NCBI GenBank assembly: GCA_020349965.1
Contig: CP070705.1
Span: 1,179,650 to 1,243,649 of the forward strand
Direction of reading: 5' to 3'
From: Caldifarciminota bacterium
Lineage (GTDB): Bacteria > Hydrothermota > Tepidihabitantia > SM23-42
Length of the DNA stretch: 64,000 nt
In this document: piece by piece, positions 57,298 through 64,000 of the stretch
How positions within the stretch are numbered: position 1 is the stretch's first letter
Layout of the letters: every line of letters begins with the position of its first letter
Notes under the pieces: model-generated
Told to the model about the DNA's origin: nothing
The model's database searches: none
The model's input: only the letters and a program-made list of their open reading frames with translations
Translations under genes and position numbers: made by a program

Positions 57298-58806
57298 TTG
57301 CATAGCATTCTATTCTTTTTATTACTGTTAACGCCGCAAAACTTTGACCATATATACATTCTTCACACCAACGATATTGAAGGTGCTCTTTCACCCTCTA
57401 CCGCTTGGTGGATGAACCCATACTTTCCTCCTCCCATTGGCAATGCCGCGGCAGCGGCTACGTTCATCGAGGAAAAGAGGTCCGAAGCGGACAGCCTCGG
57501 ATATGCATTCCTGCTGTTCGACGCCGGTGATATGTTCGTTGGTTCGCCGGTCGGTGAATTCTCACACGGCAAGGCCGTTGCCGAATATTTCAACTATTGC
57601 GGCTATGACGCCGTAGCACCGGGAAATCACGATTATGATCAGGGTGTCGATGTCTTTCGGGAATTTGTCGAGAGTATTGATGCTACGTTCCTTGGGTCCA
57701 ATATTGTATACAAAGAGACGAAGCGCGTCGTCGATTACCTTCAACCTTACTTAGTGATCGAGAGAAAAGGTATGCGAATCGGGATCTTCAGTCTGCTGAC
57801 CGAAAACATGCTGGGAATGACGACGCCAGAAAGGTTCGAGAATCATGATGTACTACCGGAGATCGAAACGGCTGCAAGGTACGTGGACTCACTGAGGGGG
57901 AAAGACGTCGACCTTATCATCGCCATTACCGGCATTGGGTTGCGCCACGACAAGCGGCTCGCCATCGCTGTACCGGGCATAGACGTCATCATCGGTTCAC
58001 ACAGTGCCACGGCCCTCGAGGAGCCTTTTGAAGACTCGCTGAATCATACGATAATCTGCCAGGCATACGGACATCTCAGCAGCATCGGATTTCTCGATCT
58101 GTGGATCGATAAAGAGACCAAGAGAATAGCAGGGTACCGCGGACAACTCGTCGATCTGCTGAGCGAGGAAATCGATGACGACACCGCCATGGTTCGGATC
58201 GTTGAGAAGTGGGAGAGAACAACCCAGAAGGATTTCGATGAAGTGATCGGATTTTCAGAATACGAACTCGTTCGTGAAGGATTCGAGGAAACTGCGATCG
58301 GCAATCTAATAACCGACGCGATGCGAGAATACACGAATGCCGATATAGGAATCCACAATTCAGGAGGTATACGTGCGAATATGCCGAGAGGAGAAATAAC
58401 TTACCGGGATTGCTACAACATCGATGCCCTTTCCAATACCGCAGTCACAATGTACTTGACCGGGAGTCAGGTCGTAGAAGCTCTCGAGATCGGAGTCAAC
58501 GGCCATCACGCGATATTCCAGATATCTGGACTGAAGATGAAATATGATTCGAAGAAACCGATCGGCTCACGTGTCCTTGAGGTCTATCTTGAGGGCGGCT
58601 CTGTGATCGACCCACAGGCACGTTATTCAATAGTCACCAATTCGTTCCTGGCAGCCGGGGGTGGTGAGTACGTGATATTCAAATCCGGTGAGAATATCCA
58701 GAATTCTTTCTACCACCTGAGGAACATCATCGCCGATTATGTAAAAAGACATTCACCGATCGAAGGGCGTGTCGAGGGCAGGATACTGGACATTGCCCGT
58801 CGATGA
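57298..58806 (+). CDS. UshA-like 5'-nucleotidase
   Basis: 502 residues. Short N-terminal signal (MHSILFFLLLLTPQ), metallophosphatase domain with H-T-N-D-I-E-G, F-D-A-G-D-M-F, P-G-N-H-D-Y-D-Q-G and G-S-H-S-A-T metal-binding blocks, then the 5'-nucleotidase C-terminal domain (N-S-G-G-I-R-A and F-Q-I-S-G-L-K-M-K-Y-D). It should hydrolyse nucleotides in the periplasm or outside. TTG 57298 is the start. Downstream nuclease overlaps by four bases. Together they suggest extracellular nucleic-acid and nucleotide breakdown. Confidence 0.94.
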   Translation: MHSILFFLLLLTPQNFDHIYILHTNDIEGALSPSTAWWMNPYFPPPIGNAAAAATFIEEKRSEADSLGYAFLLFDAGDMFVGSPVGEFSHGKAVAEYFNYCGYDAVAPGNHDYDQGVDVFREFVESIDATFLGSNIVYKETKRVVDYLQPYLVIERKGMRIGIFSLLTENMLGMTTPERFENHDVLPEIETAARYVDSLRGKDVDLIIAITGIGLRHDKRLAIAVPGIDVIIGSHSATALEEPFEDSLNHTIICQAYGHLSSIGFLDLWIDKETKRIAGYRGQLVDLLSEEIDDDTAMVRIVEKWERTTQKDFDEVIGFSEYELVREGFEETAIGNLITDAMREYTNADIGIHNSGGIRANMPRGEITYRDCYNIDALSNTAVTMYLTGSQVVEALEIGVNGHHAIFQISGLKMKYDSKKPIGSRVLEVYLEGGSVIDPQARYSIVTNSFLAAGGGEYVIFKSGENIQNSFYHLRNIIADYVKRHSPIEGRVEGRILDIARR

Positions 58807-60089
58807 CCAGTCGGCGTGGATTACTGCTCACACCGTCAGTCAAAAACGATCACATAGAGCAAATGGCACCGTTGCCACTGCAATTATTGGCCATCTTTGT
58901 GACGCTACTCCTTCCAATGACTGCAGGCGCGGCAACGTTCCGCGTCGCGACATACAACATACTGAACTTTCCCGATGCACTGGGCTATCAACGGATAGAT
59001 GACTTGAGAGCCGCCGTTGGTTTCATCGACCCTGATATTCTTGTCGTGCAGGAAATGCAAAGCCAGGCTGGCATCAATCTCTTCCTCGATTCGGTCATGC
59101 ACACGATCAGTCCATCCTTTTCAAGCGTACCATTCAATGACGGACCGGATACCGACAACGCACTCTTTTTCAGAAATGACAGAATGGACATTGTAGGCAT
59201 TCAATATCTTACAACTCCTAACCGCAACATCGCCGAATACAGACTCATGCTGTCAGATACCCGTAGCGAGTTATACCTTTTCTCTATCCACCTGAAGGCA
59301 TCGGAAGGATCGTCCAATGAGATCATGAGGCTTCAAGAAGCAACGATCCTGCGCGACCGGTTGAATCTTCTTCCACCTGGCACGAATTTCATCGTTGCCG
59401 GTGATTTCAATATCTATTACAGCGATGAACCAGCATTTCAAAAGCTAATCGACAGCGTACAGAACACCAGCGGAAAGCTCATAGATCCGCTTGCGCTGTT
59501 GGGTTACTGGCACGAAAACGTTTCTTTCGCCGACGCGCACACGCAGTCGACGAGAACAAACCAGCTGCCGGACGGCGGTGCAAGTGGTGGAATGGATGAC
59601 CGCTTCGACATGATACTCTGTTCGGAAGGTATCATGTCCAGTGGAGGCCTATTCCTCATTAGTAATTCCCACACCATCCTCGGCAATGATGGAGCGCACT
59701 TCAATCTTGCGATCAATGACGGTATAAACAATGCAGTGCCAGCCGAGATCGCCGATGCCCTGTACTGGGCGTCCGATCATCTGCCCCTGTATGTTGACTT
59801 GAGTGATGAAAGCGGTCCCGTTATCGATAGACCCGAAGTTCGAGTCTGGCCCAACCCAATGCAGAGAATCGCGGAAATTACGCTGCCATGGCACGAAGGG
59901 TTCATCAGTGCACGTGTCTGTATGACGAACATACTGGGCCAGCGCGTATTCGAGGACATCATCTATGAATCAGAAGGATTCACGCTACAGAGGGGAGATC
60001 TGCCAGTCGGTGTCTACTTCTTACACGTCTTCATTAAAACGGAATACGATGAGCATAAGTACCGGACTACGGTGGCAGTTGTGAGATGA
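58803..60089 (+). CDS. Secreted endonuclease/exonuclease/phosphatase-fold protein with T9SS-like tail
   Basis: 428 residues. EEP-fold motifs: A-T-Y-N-I-L-N-F, V-V-Q-E-M, G-D-F-N-I-Y-Y and S-D-H-L-P-L. After residue about 340 comes a tail V-W-P-N-P-M, T-N-I-L-G-Q-R-V-F, L-P-V-G-V-Y-F-L-H-V, the T9SS type A sorting pattern. A signal peptide sits at residues 21-45 from a start at ATG 58863 (MAPLPLQLLAIFVTLLLPMTAGA). The frame opens at ATG 58803, with ATGA overlap of the UshA-like stop, so either start is possible. It probably acts on DNA or RNA outside the cell. Confidence 0.88.
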   Translation: MTSRRGLLLTPSVKNDHIEQMAPLPLQLLAIFVTLLLPMTAGAATFRVATYNILNFPDALGYQRIDDLRAAVGFIDPDILVVQEMQSQAGINLFLDSVMHTISPSFSSVPFNDGPDTDNALFFRNDRMDIVGIQYLTTPNRNIAEYRLMLSDTRSELYLFSIHLKASEGSSNEIMRLQEATILRDRLNLLPPGTNFIVAGDFNIYYSDEPAFQKLIDSVQNTSGKLIDPLALLGYWHENVSFADAHTQSTRTNQLPDGGASGGMDDRFDMILCSEGIMSSGGLFLISNSHTILGNDGAHFNLAINDGINNAVPAEIADALYWASDHLPLYVDLSDESGPVIDRPEVRVWPNPMQRIAEITLPWHEGFISARVCMTNILGQRVFEDIIYESEGFTLQRGDLPVGVYFLHVFIKTEYDEHKYRTTVAVVR

Positions 60090-60898
60090 GCATATTCTTC
60101 TGTATAGTAACCCTCGCCTCCGGTCAGTTCCTCAGGTTGTCACCGGGAGTTCTTTCACAGGGTCTTGGTGGCGCATCGGTCGTCATCAACGAAGGTTTAT
60201 CGATATTCCATAATCCTGCATACACCCGGGATCGTGAATTCAACTTCACGCTCTCGCGCTGGTTGTATTCGACGGACTACTTGACAGTCGGCGCAGCTTA
60301 CGCCAATTATATTCTTGGAATAACGTATATGAACTACGGACGCATCCAGGGTTATGACGAACTCGGCAATCCGACCGCCGCCTTTACACCCTACGACGTC
60401 TGCGCGGGGATTGGTCGCAAAATAGGCCCGATCGGGTTGGCTGTCAAGGTATTTAACGAACGAATCGAGGACGAGACTCTCTACGGTGTTTGTGCTTCGG
60501 CAGGTCTATTCATCGATAACGAGCGGCTCGCTTTCGGCCTGAAGGTTGACAATTTTGGTAAAGAATTATCACAAAATACCTCAATACCGATGTTTATGGC
60601 ATGTGGTTTACGTTATCGTTTAATTGAAGATCTGGACGTATTGGCCGAAGCAAAGCTGCCAATACTCGAAGCGAACGGTGGATTCATCTACACCTACCAT
60701 GACCTCAGGGTATTCATGGGTGCTAAGTACATTCTTCCAGCAGATCTTGCGGGCGATTCGGATATCAGTTCTCGAAAAGAAGACTTATATTTTACGGGAG
60801 GCGTCCTCGTCCGTATCGACCGGTACGATATCGGCTATTCTATCGTTTATGGACCACTGTCAGCTGCGCATCAATTCTCGGTGGCGATCAGCCCTTGA
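60086..60898 (+). CDS. PorV-like outer-membrane beta-barrel protein
   Basis: 270 residues. Signal region MSIFFCIVTLASG, then L-R-L-S-P-G-V-L-S-Q-G-L-G-G-A-S-V-V-I-N-E-G-L-S-I-F-H-N-P-A, the best PorV/PorQ match in the window, followed by long strands (VGAAYANYILGITYMNYG, YGVCASAGLFIDNERLAFGLKVDNFG). PorV shuttles T9SS cargo at the outer membrane. It overlaps the nuclease stop by four bases (ATGA), so cargo and a possible carrier are co-translated. Its end overlaps the convergent YhfC-like gene by 11 bases. Confidence 0.84.
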   Translation: MSIFFCIVTLASGQFLRLSPGVLSQGLGGASVVINEGLSIFHNPAYTRDREFNFTLSRWLYSTDYLTVGAAYANYILGITYMNYGRIQGYDELGNPTAAFTPYDVCAGIGRKIGPIGLAVKVFNERIEDETLYGVCASAGLFIDNERLAFGLKVDNFGKELSQNTSIPMFMACGLRYRLIEDLDVLAEAKLPILEANGGFIYTYHDLRVFMGAKYILPADLAGDSDISSRKEDLYFTGGVLVRIDRYDIGYSIVYGPLSAAHQFSVAISP

Positions 60899-62036
60899 GT
60901 CCTTCATCTTGAGGCGGATTTTGCCACTTGCGGAAACACCATTTGATTATGGGTATGCTTACAACCGCAACTGGCAACAATAGCAGTTCAATCCACCAAG
61001 ACGAGACCTTATTTATCAAGCCGGAAAGGTGATAGTAGCCGGCGATCGAATCGATTAGGGTGAGGATGAGGAATCCTGTCCAGAAATAACGCTGCTTGCG
61101 GTGCGCCACGGCGAATATCACAAGGGTGCGCGAGGAAGCATGACACGCTACCGCTATCATTCTTTCGACGGAGCTTATCAGCCATATGAACGGTGTCAGT
61201 ACTGCTGCTTGTGCAACTGCACCTGTAATCGCGTTACTGCCTGTTGCTCCCACCATGGCAGTAACAAAGCTTCCGACCGAGGAAAGACCGATGAGTAGTG
61301 CTTCGATGAGGCCTGCGCCGAGTCCAACACCTAGAGCGTATTCCGGTTTCTCCAGCATCTGCCTGACCAGTAACGCAAAGACAAGCGTCATACCGATTTC
61401 GAAGACACCGGTCAGTAGTCCAATGTAAACACCGCCCAACGGCGCGTAGCAGAAATCTCCAAATGAAGACTTAATGATCTGGAGAAGCGGAGCATTGGCG
61501 AAATATGCGGTTACGAATTTGAAAATGACGCCGACGACCCACGTGCCGGCACCCACGAGAAGCCACTTCCAGGAGATTGATAGATGCCTCTTCGCCCAGA
61601 CTGTAATCGCTGCAGTCAGAAGCACAACGAGGCAACCCGAGACCAACAAAGAGAAGAGCATTGCGCTTCTCGGGATCTCTCGGAAATCGAGCAGCCATTC
61701 GCCTGCGGCTTGCCGGATGGTTATTCGTACGGTCACCGGTTGCGCATTACTTAAAGGCCCGAAAATTTCCCGGGTATAATGAAAAGAACCACTGCCTGTG
61801 TAATCACCAATTACCTGATAGCCAGCGCCTCCGAACCATATGTTCAATTCCCCATGATCCAGTTGGCTGTTCAGGTCCATGACCATCATGCTACCGTTCT
61901 CAGATATGGAAAATTCGAATTCGTAATATGATGTGTCCTGCCCGCCTGTTTCTGTTCCTTCGTAGTGCAAGAGCGTCCGTCCAAGAGCCGGCGATTGTAT
62001 CATGCAGAAGAGCAACGCGATCAATGCTCGTACCAT
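60888..62036 (-). CDS. YhfC-like membrane protein with extracytoplasmic N-terminal domain
   Basis: 382 residues: signal peptide (MVRALIALLFCMIQSPALG), a beta-rich exported domain to about residue 125 (EGTETGGQDTSYYEFEF, GSGSFHYTREIF), then about eight membrane helices. The helices match the YhfC (DUF2324) family: F-A-L-L-V-R-Q, then G-V-G-L-G-A-G-L-I-E-A-L-L-I-G and V-E-R-M-I-A-V-A-C-H. YhfC proteins are predicted intramembrane proteases related to CPBP; here the 'G-H-G' block reads G-A-G, so activity is uncertain. Promoter predicts a two-base leader. Confidence 0.8.
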   Translation of the reverse strand: MVRALIALLFCMIQSPALGRTLLHYEGTETGGQDTSYYEFEFSISENGSMMVMDLNSQLDHGELNIWFGGAGYQVIGDYTGSGSFHYTREIFGPLSNAQPVTVRITIRQAAGEWLLDFREIPRSAMLFSLLVSGCLVVLLTAAITVWAKRHLSISWKWLLVGAGTWVVGVIFKFVTAYFANAPLLQIIKSSFGDFCYAPLGGVYIGLLTGVFEIGMTLVFALLVRQMLEKPEYALGVGLGAGLIEALLIGLSSVGSFVTAMVGATGSNAITGAVAQAAVLTPFIWLISSVERMIAVACHASSRTLVIFAVAHRKQRYFWTGFLILTLIDSIAGYYHLSGLINKVSSWWIELLLLPVAVVSIPIIKWCFRKWQNPPQDEGLKG

Positions 62037-62044
62037 ACGTAGTA

Positions 62045-62072
62045 ATTATACTATAATCTACCGTCGGGTCAA
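62045..62072 (-). promoter_or_regulatory. YhfC-like gene promoter (TTGACC-16-TATAAT)
   Basis: -35 TTGACC (complement of 62067-62072), -10 TATAAT (complement of 62045-62050), spacing 16. Predicted +1 at 62038, two bases before ATG 62036. Confidence 0.75.
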
Positions 62073-62082
62073 TGTATGATGG

Positions 62083-62110
62083 TTGATTCACACCGCTATT
62101 CGGCTACAAT
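62083..62110 (+). promoter_or_regulatory. EamA transporter promoter (TTGATT-16-TACAAT)
   Basis: -35 TTGATT at 62083-62088, -10 TACAAT at 62105-62110, spacing 16. Divergent from the YhfC promoter, ten bases away. Leader about 51 bases. Confidence 0.6.
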
Positions 62111-62167
62111 ATGGGCTGATGACGAACAATCGGTTCTATAGGCCGGAGAAGTTGGAGGCGTAAGGCA

Positions 62168-63037
62168 GTGAAAGATAAGAAGATCGGCATGGCAGTGGTC
62201 TTGGGAGCGAGTATTATGTGGGCAATTGAACCGACGCTCGCCAAGTTATCATACCAGACCACCAGCCATCTGGACACGTTCGCAACGCGGTCGGTATTCA
62301 GCCTGCTAACGATCGGTGCGTATCTGCTCGTTGTGCGTCGCAATGGTCTGTGCGTTAAGATGAGATACCTGCCGAAATTGATATACGTTTCGTTGGTTGC
62401 TACGTTGTTCGCCGATCTCATGTATATCTTCGCGCTGACAAAGGTCGCAGTCACAAATGCCGTTTTTATCGGCCATATGCAGCCGATCTTCATCGTCTTC
62501 ATGGGATTCATTCTGCTGAAAGAAGATAGGATTACGAGATTCGATTACCTTGGCATTCTGTCGATGATGGTCGCCGGATTGCTTGTGACGAGCAAGACCT
62601 TATCGAACCTCTTAAGTTTGAAGATCGGCACACTCGGCGATCTCTATGTCCTGCTGGCCACCATTGCCTGGGCGACGACAGCGGTCGTTGTGCGGAAATA
62701 CCTGCGCCAATTGCATGCAGGGATCATCGCATTCTATCGATTCTTCTTTGCCACCGTCATCTTCGTGATCTACATGATAACCACGGATGGCATAGACGTC
62801 GCGAATATTTATCAAATCCTCCTTGGTGTCGTAATAGGAGCCGGTACGATCATGTATTACGAGGGTCTCAGGTTGATCAAGGCCGCGCAGGTATCTGCAC
62901 TTGAGCTCTCAACACCGTTCTTCGCTACGGTATTCGGCATTGTGGTACTGAAAGAGTATATTACACCAATGCAATTTTGCGGTTTCCTTTTTCTGATATC
63001 CGGTATGTATTTCCTGTCACGTAGAGAAAGAGAGTAA
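62168..63037 (+). CDS. EamA/DMT-family transporter
   Basis: 289 residues with ten predicted membrane helices in two EamA repeats (first about 10-140, second about 155-288). Family signs: G-A-S-I-M-W-A-I-E-P at the N-terminus and E-L-S-T-P-F-F-A-T-V-F-G-I-V-V-L-K-E near the end. Probably exports or takes up a small metabolite; substrate unknown. Start GTG 62168; GGAGG lies ahead but about eleven bases away, so the exact start is a little uncertain. Confidence 0.92.
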   Translation: MKDKKIGMAVVLGASIMWAIEPTLAKLSYQTTSHLDTFATRSVFSLLTIGAYLLVVRRNGLCVKMRYLPKLIYVSLVATLFADLMYIFALTKVAVTNAVFIGHMQPIFIVFMGFILLKEDRITRFDYLGILSMMVAGLLVTSKTLSNLLSLKIGTLGDLYVLLATIAWATTAVVVRKYLRQLHAGIIAFYRFFFATVIFVIYMITTDGIDVANIYQILLGVVIGAGTIMYYEGLRLIKAAQVSALELSTPFFATVFGIVVLKEYITPMQFCGFLFLISGMYFLSRRERE

Positions 63038-63045
63038 ATCTTTAC

Positions 63046-63073
63046 TTGATTCGTCCTATCACGTTTGTATAAT
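63046..63073 (+). promoter_or_regulatory. DASS transporter promoter (TTGATT-16-TATAAT)
   Basis: -35 TTGATT at 63046-63051, -10 TATAAT at 63068-63073, spacing 16. Predicted +1 at 63080, three bases ahead of ATG 63083. Confidence 0.65.
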
Positions 63074-63082
63074 ATAGTATCT

Positions 63083-64000
63083 ATGCGCGCAAAGATCGGG
63101 TTATTCCTTGGCCCGCTGCTTTTCGCTTTATGCATTGCGTTACCTGCTTTCGCGGGTTTTTCCGGACAGGCAAAGGGCACGGCCGCTGTTGCGGTGCTCA
63201 TGGCAACATGGTGGATCACCGAGGCTATCCCAATACCGGTTACCGCACTCCTGCCACTATTACTATTCCCTCTCTTGGGTATAATGACCGCAAAAGACGT
63301 GTCGATGCGCTATGCCGACCAGAACATCTTCCTCTTCATGGGTGGTTTCTTCATCGCTATGGCTATGCAGCGCTGGAACCTTCACAAACGCATCGCTTTA
63401 TACATCGTAAGATTGCTCGGGACCTCACCCAATAGGATTATTCTCGGCTTCATGGTTTCCACTGCTTTCCTCTCGATGTGGATCTCGAACACCGCCACGG
63501 CAATGATGATGTTTCCCATCGGACTCGCGGTCATATACCATGCCGCGAGCATGCTCGAACGGGATAAGACGGAGATCGACACTACGCCGGGCCATTTTAA
63601 TTTCGGGACCGGATTAATGCTCGGCATTGCATATTCGGCGAGCATAGGCGGCATTGCTACACTTGTCGGGACACCACCCAATATCGTATTTGCCGGAATT
63701 GTCAAGTCGATGTTCCCAAAAGCACCGGAAATAGGTTTCTTAGATTGGCTCAAGATCGGCTTTCCACTGGTATTGGTTCTCTTACCTCTAACCTGGTTCT
63801 ACTTAACACGTATTGCAGTACCTCCAAAGATCAAGCGCATACCAGGTGGCAAAGATGTCATTGAGCGAGACCTGCGCGAGCTGGGCAGGATAGGACCTGG
63901 CGAGAAACTGACACTCTTCGTCTTCATCGCCGTTGCGCTTGCGTGGATCTTCCGGGGAAATATCGACATTGGTGTTTTCGTCGTCCCTGGCTGGACGGAT
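63083..64000 (+). CDS. DASS-family (SLC13/CitT) anion:sodium symporter, partial
   Basis: The first 306 codons of a multi-helix transporter; the 3' end is off the window. Marker blocks are W-W-I-T-E-A-I-P-I-P-V-T-A-L-L-P, M-G-G-F-F-I-A-M-A-M-Q-R-W-N-L-H-K-R-I-A, F-L-S-M-W-I-S-N-T-A-T-A-M-M-M and G-I-A-Y-S-A-S-I-G-G-I-A-T-L-V-G-T-P-P-N, the S-N-T motif and G-T-P-P-N motif of the DASS/ArsB-like fold. It likely moves dicarboxylates or sulfate with sodium, which would fit a cell with a Na+-pumping NQR. No Shine-Dalgarno; nearly leaderless. Confidence 0.93.
   Translation, partial: MRAKIGLFLGPLLFALCIALPAFAGFSGQAKGTAAVAVLMATWWITEAIPIPVTALLPLLLFPLLGIMTAKDVSMRYADQNIFLFMGGFFIAMAMQRWNLHKRIALYIVRLLGTSPNRIILGFMVSTAFLSMWISNTATAMMMFPIGLAVIYHAASMLERDKTEIDTTPGHFNFGTGLMLGIAYSASIGGIATLVGTPPNIVFAGIVKSMFPKAPEIGFLDWLKIGFPLVLVLLPLTWFYLTRIAVPPKIKRIPGGKDVIERDLRELGRIGPGEKLTLFVFIAVALAWIFRGNIDIGVFVVPGWTD

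Noticed and set aside
1-64000. CRISPR arrays, transposases, integrases, prophage genes or restriction-modification systems
   Set aside because: No regularly spaced repeats, terminal inverted repeats with a transposase, or phage structural genes were seen; gene content is housekeeping, envelope and metabolism.

Overview
The window looks like part of the chromosome of an uncultured, didermic, anaerobic or micro-oxic bacterium. The outer-membrane evidence is BamA, a Skp-like chaperone, LolA, several beta-barrel proteins and two secreted proteins ending in type IX secretion (T9SS)-like sorting domains. The low-oxygen evidence is a flavodiiron protein, two free rubredoxins, four rubrerythrin-like proteins, FeoAB and a pyruvoyl-dependent arginine decarboxylase. 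This mix recalls candidate division WOR-3 or the FCB side of the tree. That placement is inference: there is no rRNA in the window. The region is dense, ordinary chromosomal DNA. I saw no phage, insertion sequence, CRISPR array or integron.

Layout. 1-6852 (minus): one long operon, perR - NifU/Nfu-like - rubredoxin - flavodiiron protein - small ORF - four ferritin-like diiron proteins with a protein of unknown function among them - TusA-like - DsrE-like - IscS-like protein that lacks the PLP lysine. It runs off the left edge. 6875-9354 (minus): fur-feoA-feoB behind a consensus promoter and a palindromic operator. 9522-14027 (minus): nqrBCDEF without nqrA, plus a conserved unknown. 14058-19002 (plus): glmS, endonuclease V, a GalT paralog, a HAD phosphatase and an exported protein. 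19107-23380 (minus): glmU-like uridylyltransferase, LytR_C protein, rsfS, argS, a PTS EIIA and a zinc-ribbon protein. 23465-28841 (plus): lipoprotein, barrel protein, NtrC-type regulator, a sigma-54 promoter, two type IV pilin-like genes and a HAMP-only membrane protein. 28867-31342 (minus): ABC exporter and TPR protein. 31411-37731 (plus): PpiC foldase, second GalT paralog, glycogen synthase, rubredoxin, ECF sigma factor, anti-sigma factor and a Spy-like protein. 37755-43395 (minus): clpC-bamA-skp-like. 43465-49476 (minus): lolA, thioesterase, rimO, barrel protein, TPR protein, tryptophanase-family lyase. 49571-64000: secreted lamin-tail protein, barrel protein, AzgA-type purine permease, tRNA-Gly, dtd-yicC-gmk, tRNA-Ala, arginine decarboxylase, an export/nucleotide-scavenging cluster (barrel, UshA-like, nuclease, PorV-like), a YhfC-like membrane protein and two transporters.

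Three signals stand out. First, the PerR operon joins oxygen and peroxide reduction to sulfur carriers and to an IscS homolog whose PLP lysine is an aspartate, as in the archaeal Archaeoglobus fulgidus IscS. Second, I could read eighteen sigma-70-type promoters by eye, and all eighteen have exactly 16 bases between the -35 and -10 hexamers. Six place the start codon at +1 to +4, so those mRNAs should be leaderless or nearly so, and those genes lack a Shine-Dalgarno sequence. Third, several housekeeping enzymes carry altered signatures: ArgRS has N-I-V-S where HIGH belongs, GlmU has lost its acetyltransferase half, one GalT paralog has Asp for the usual Gln beside the catalytic His, and the nqr operon has no nqrA.
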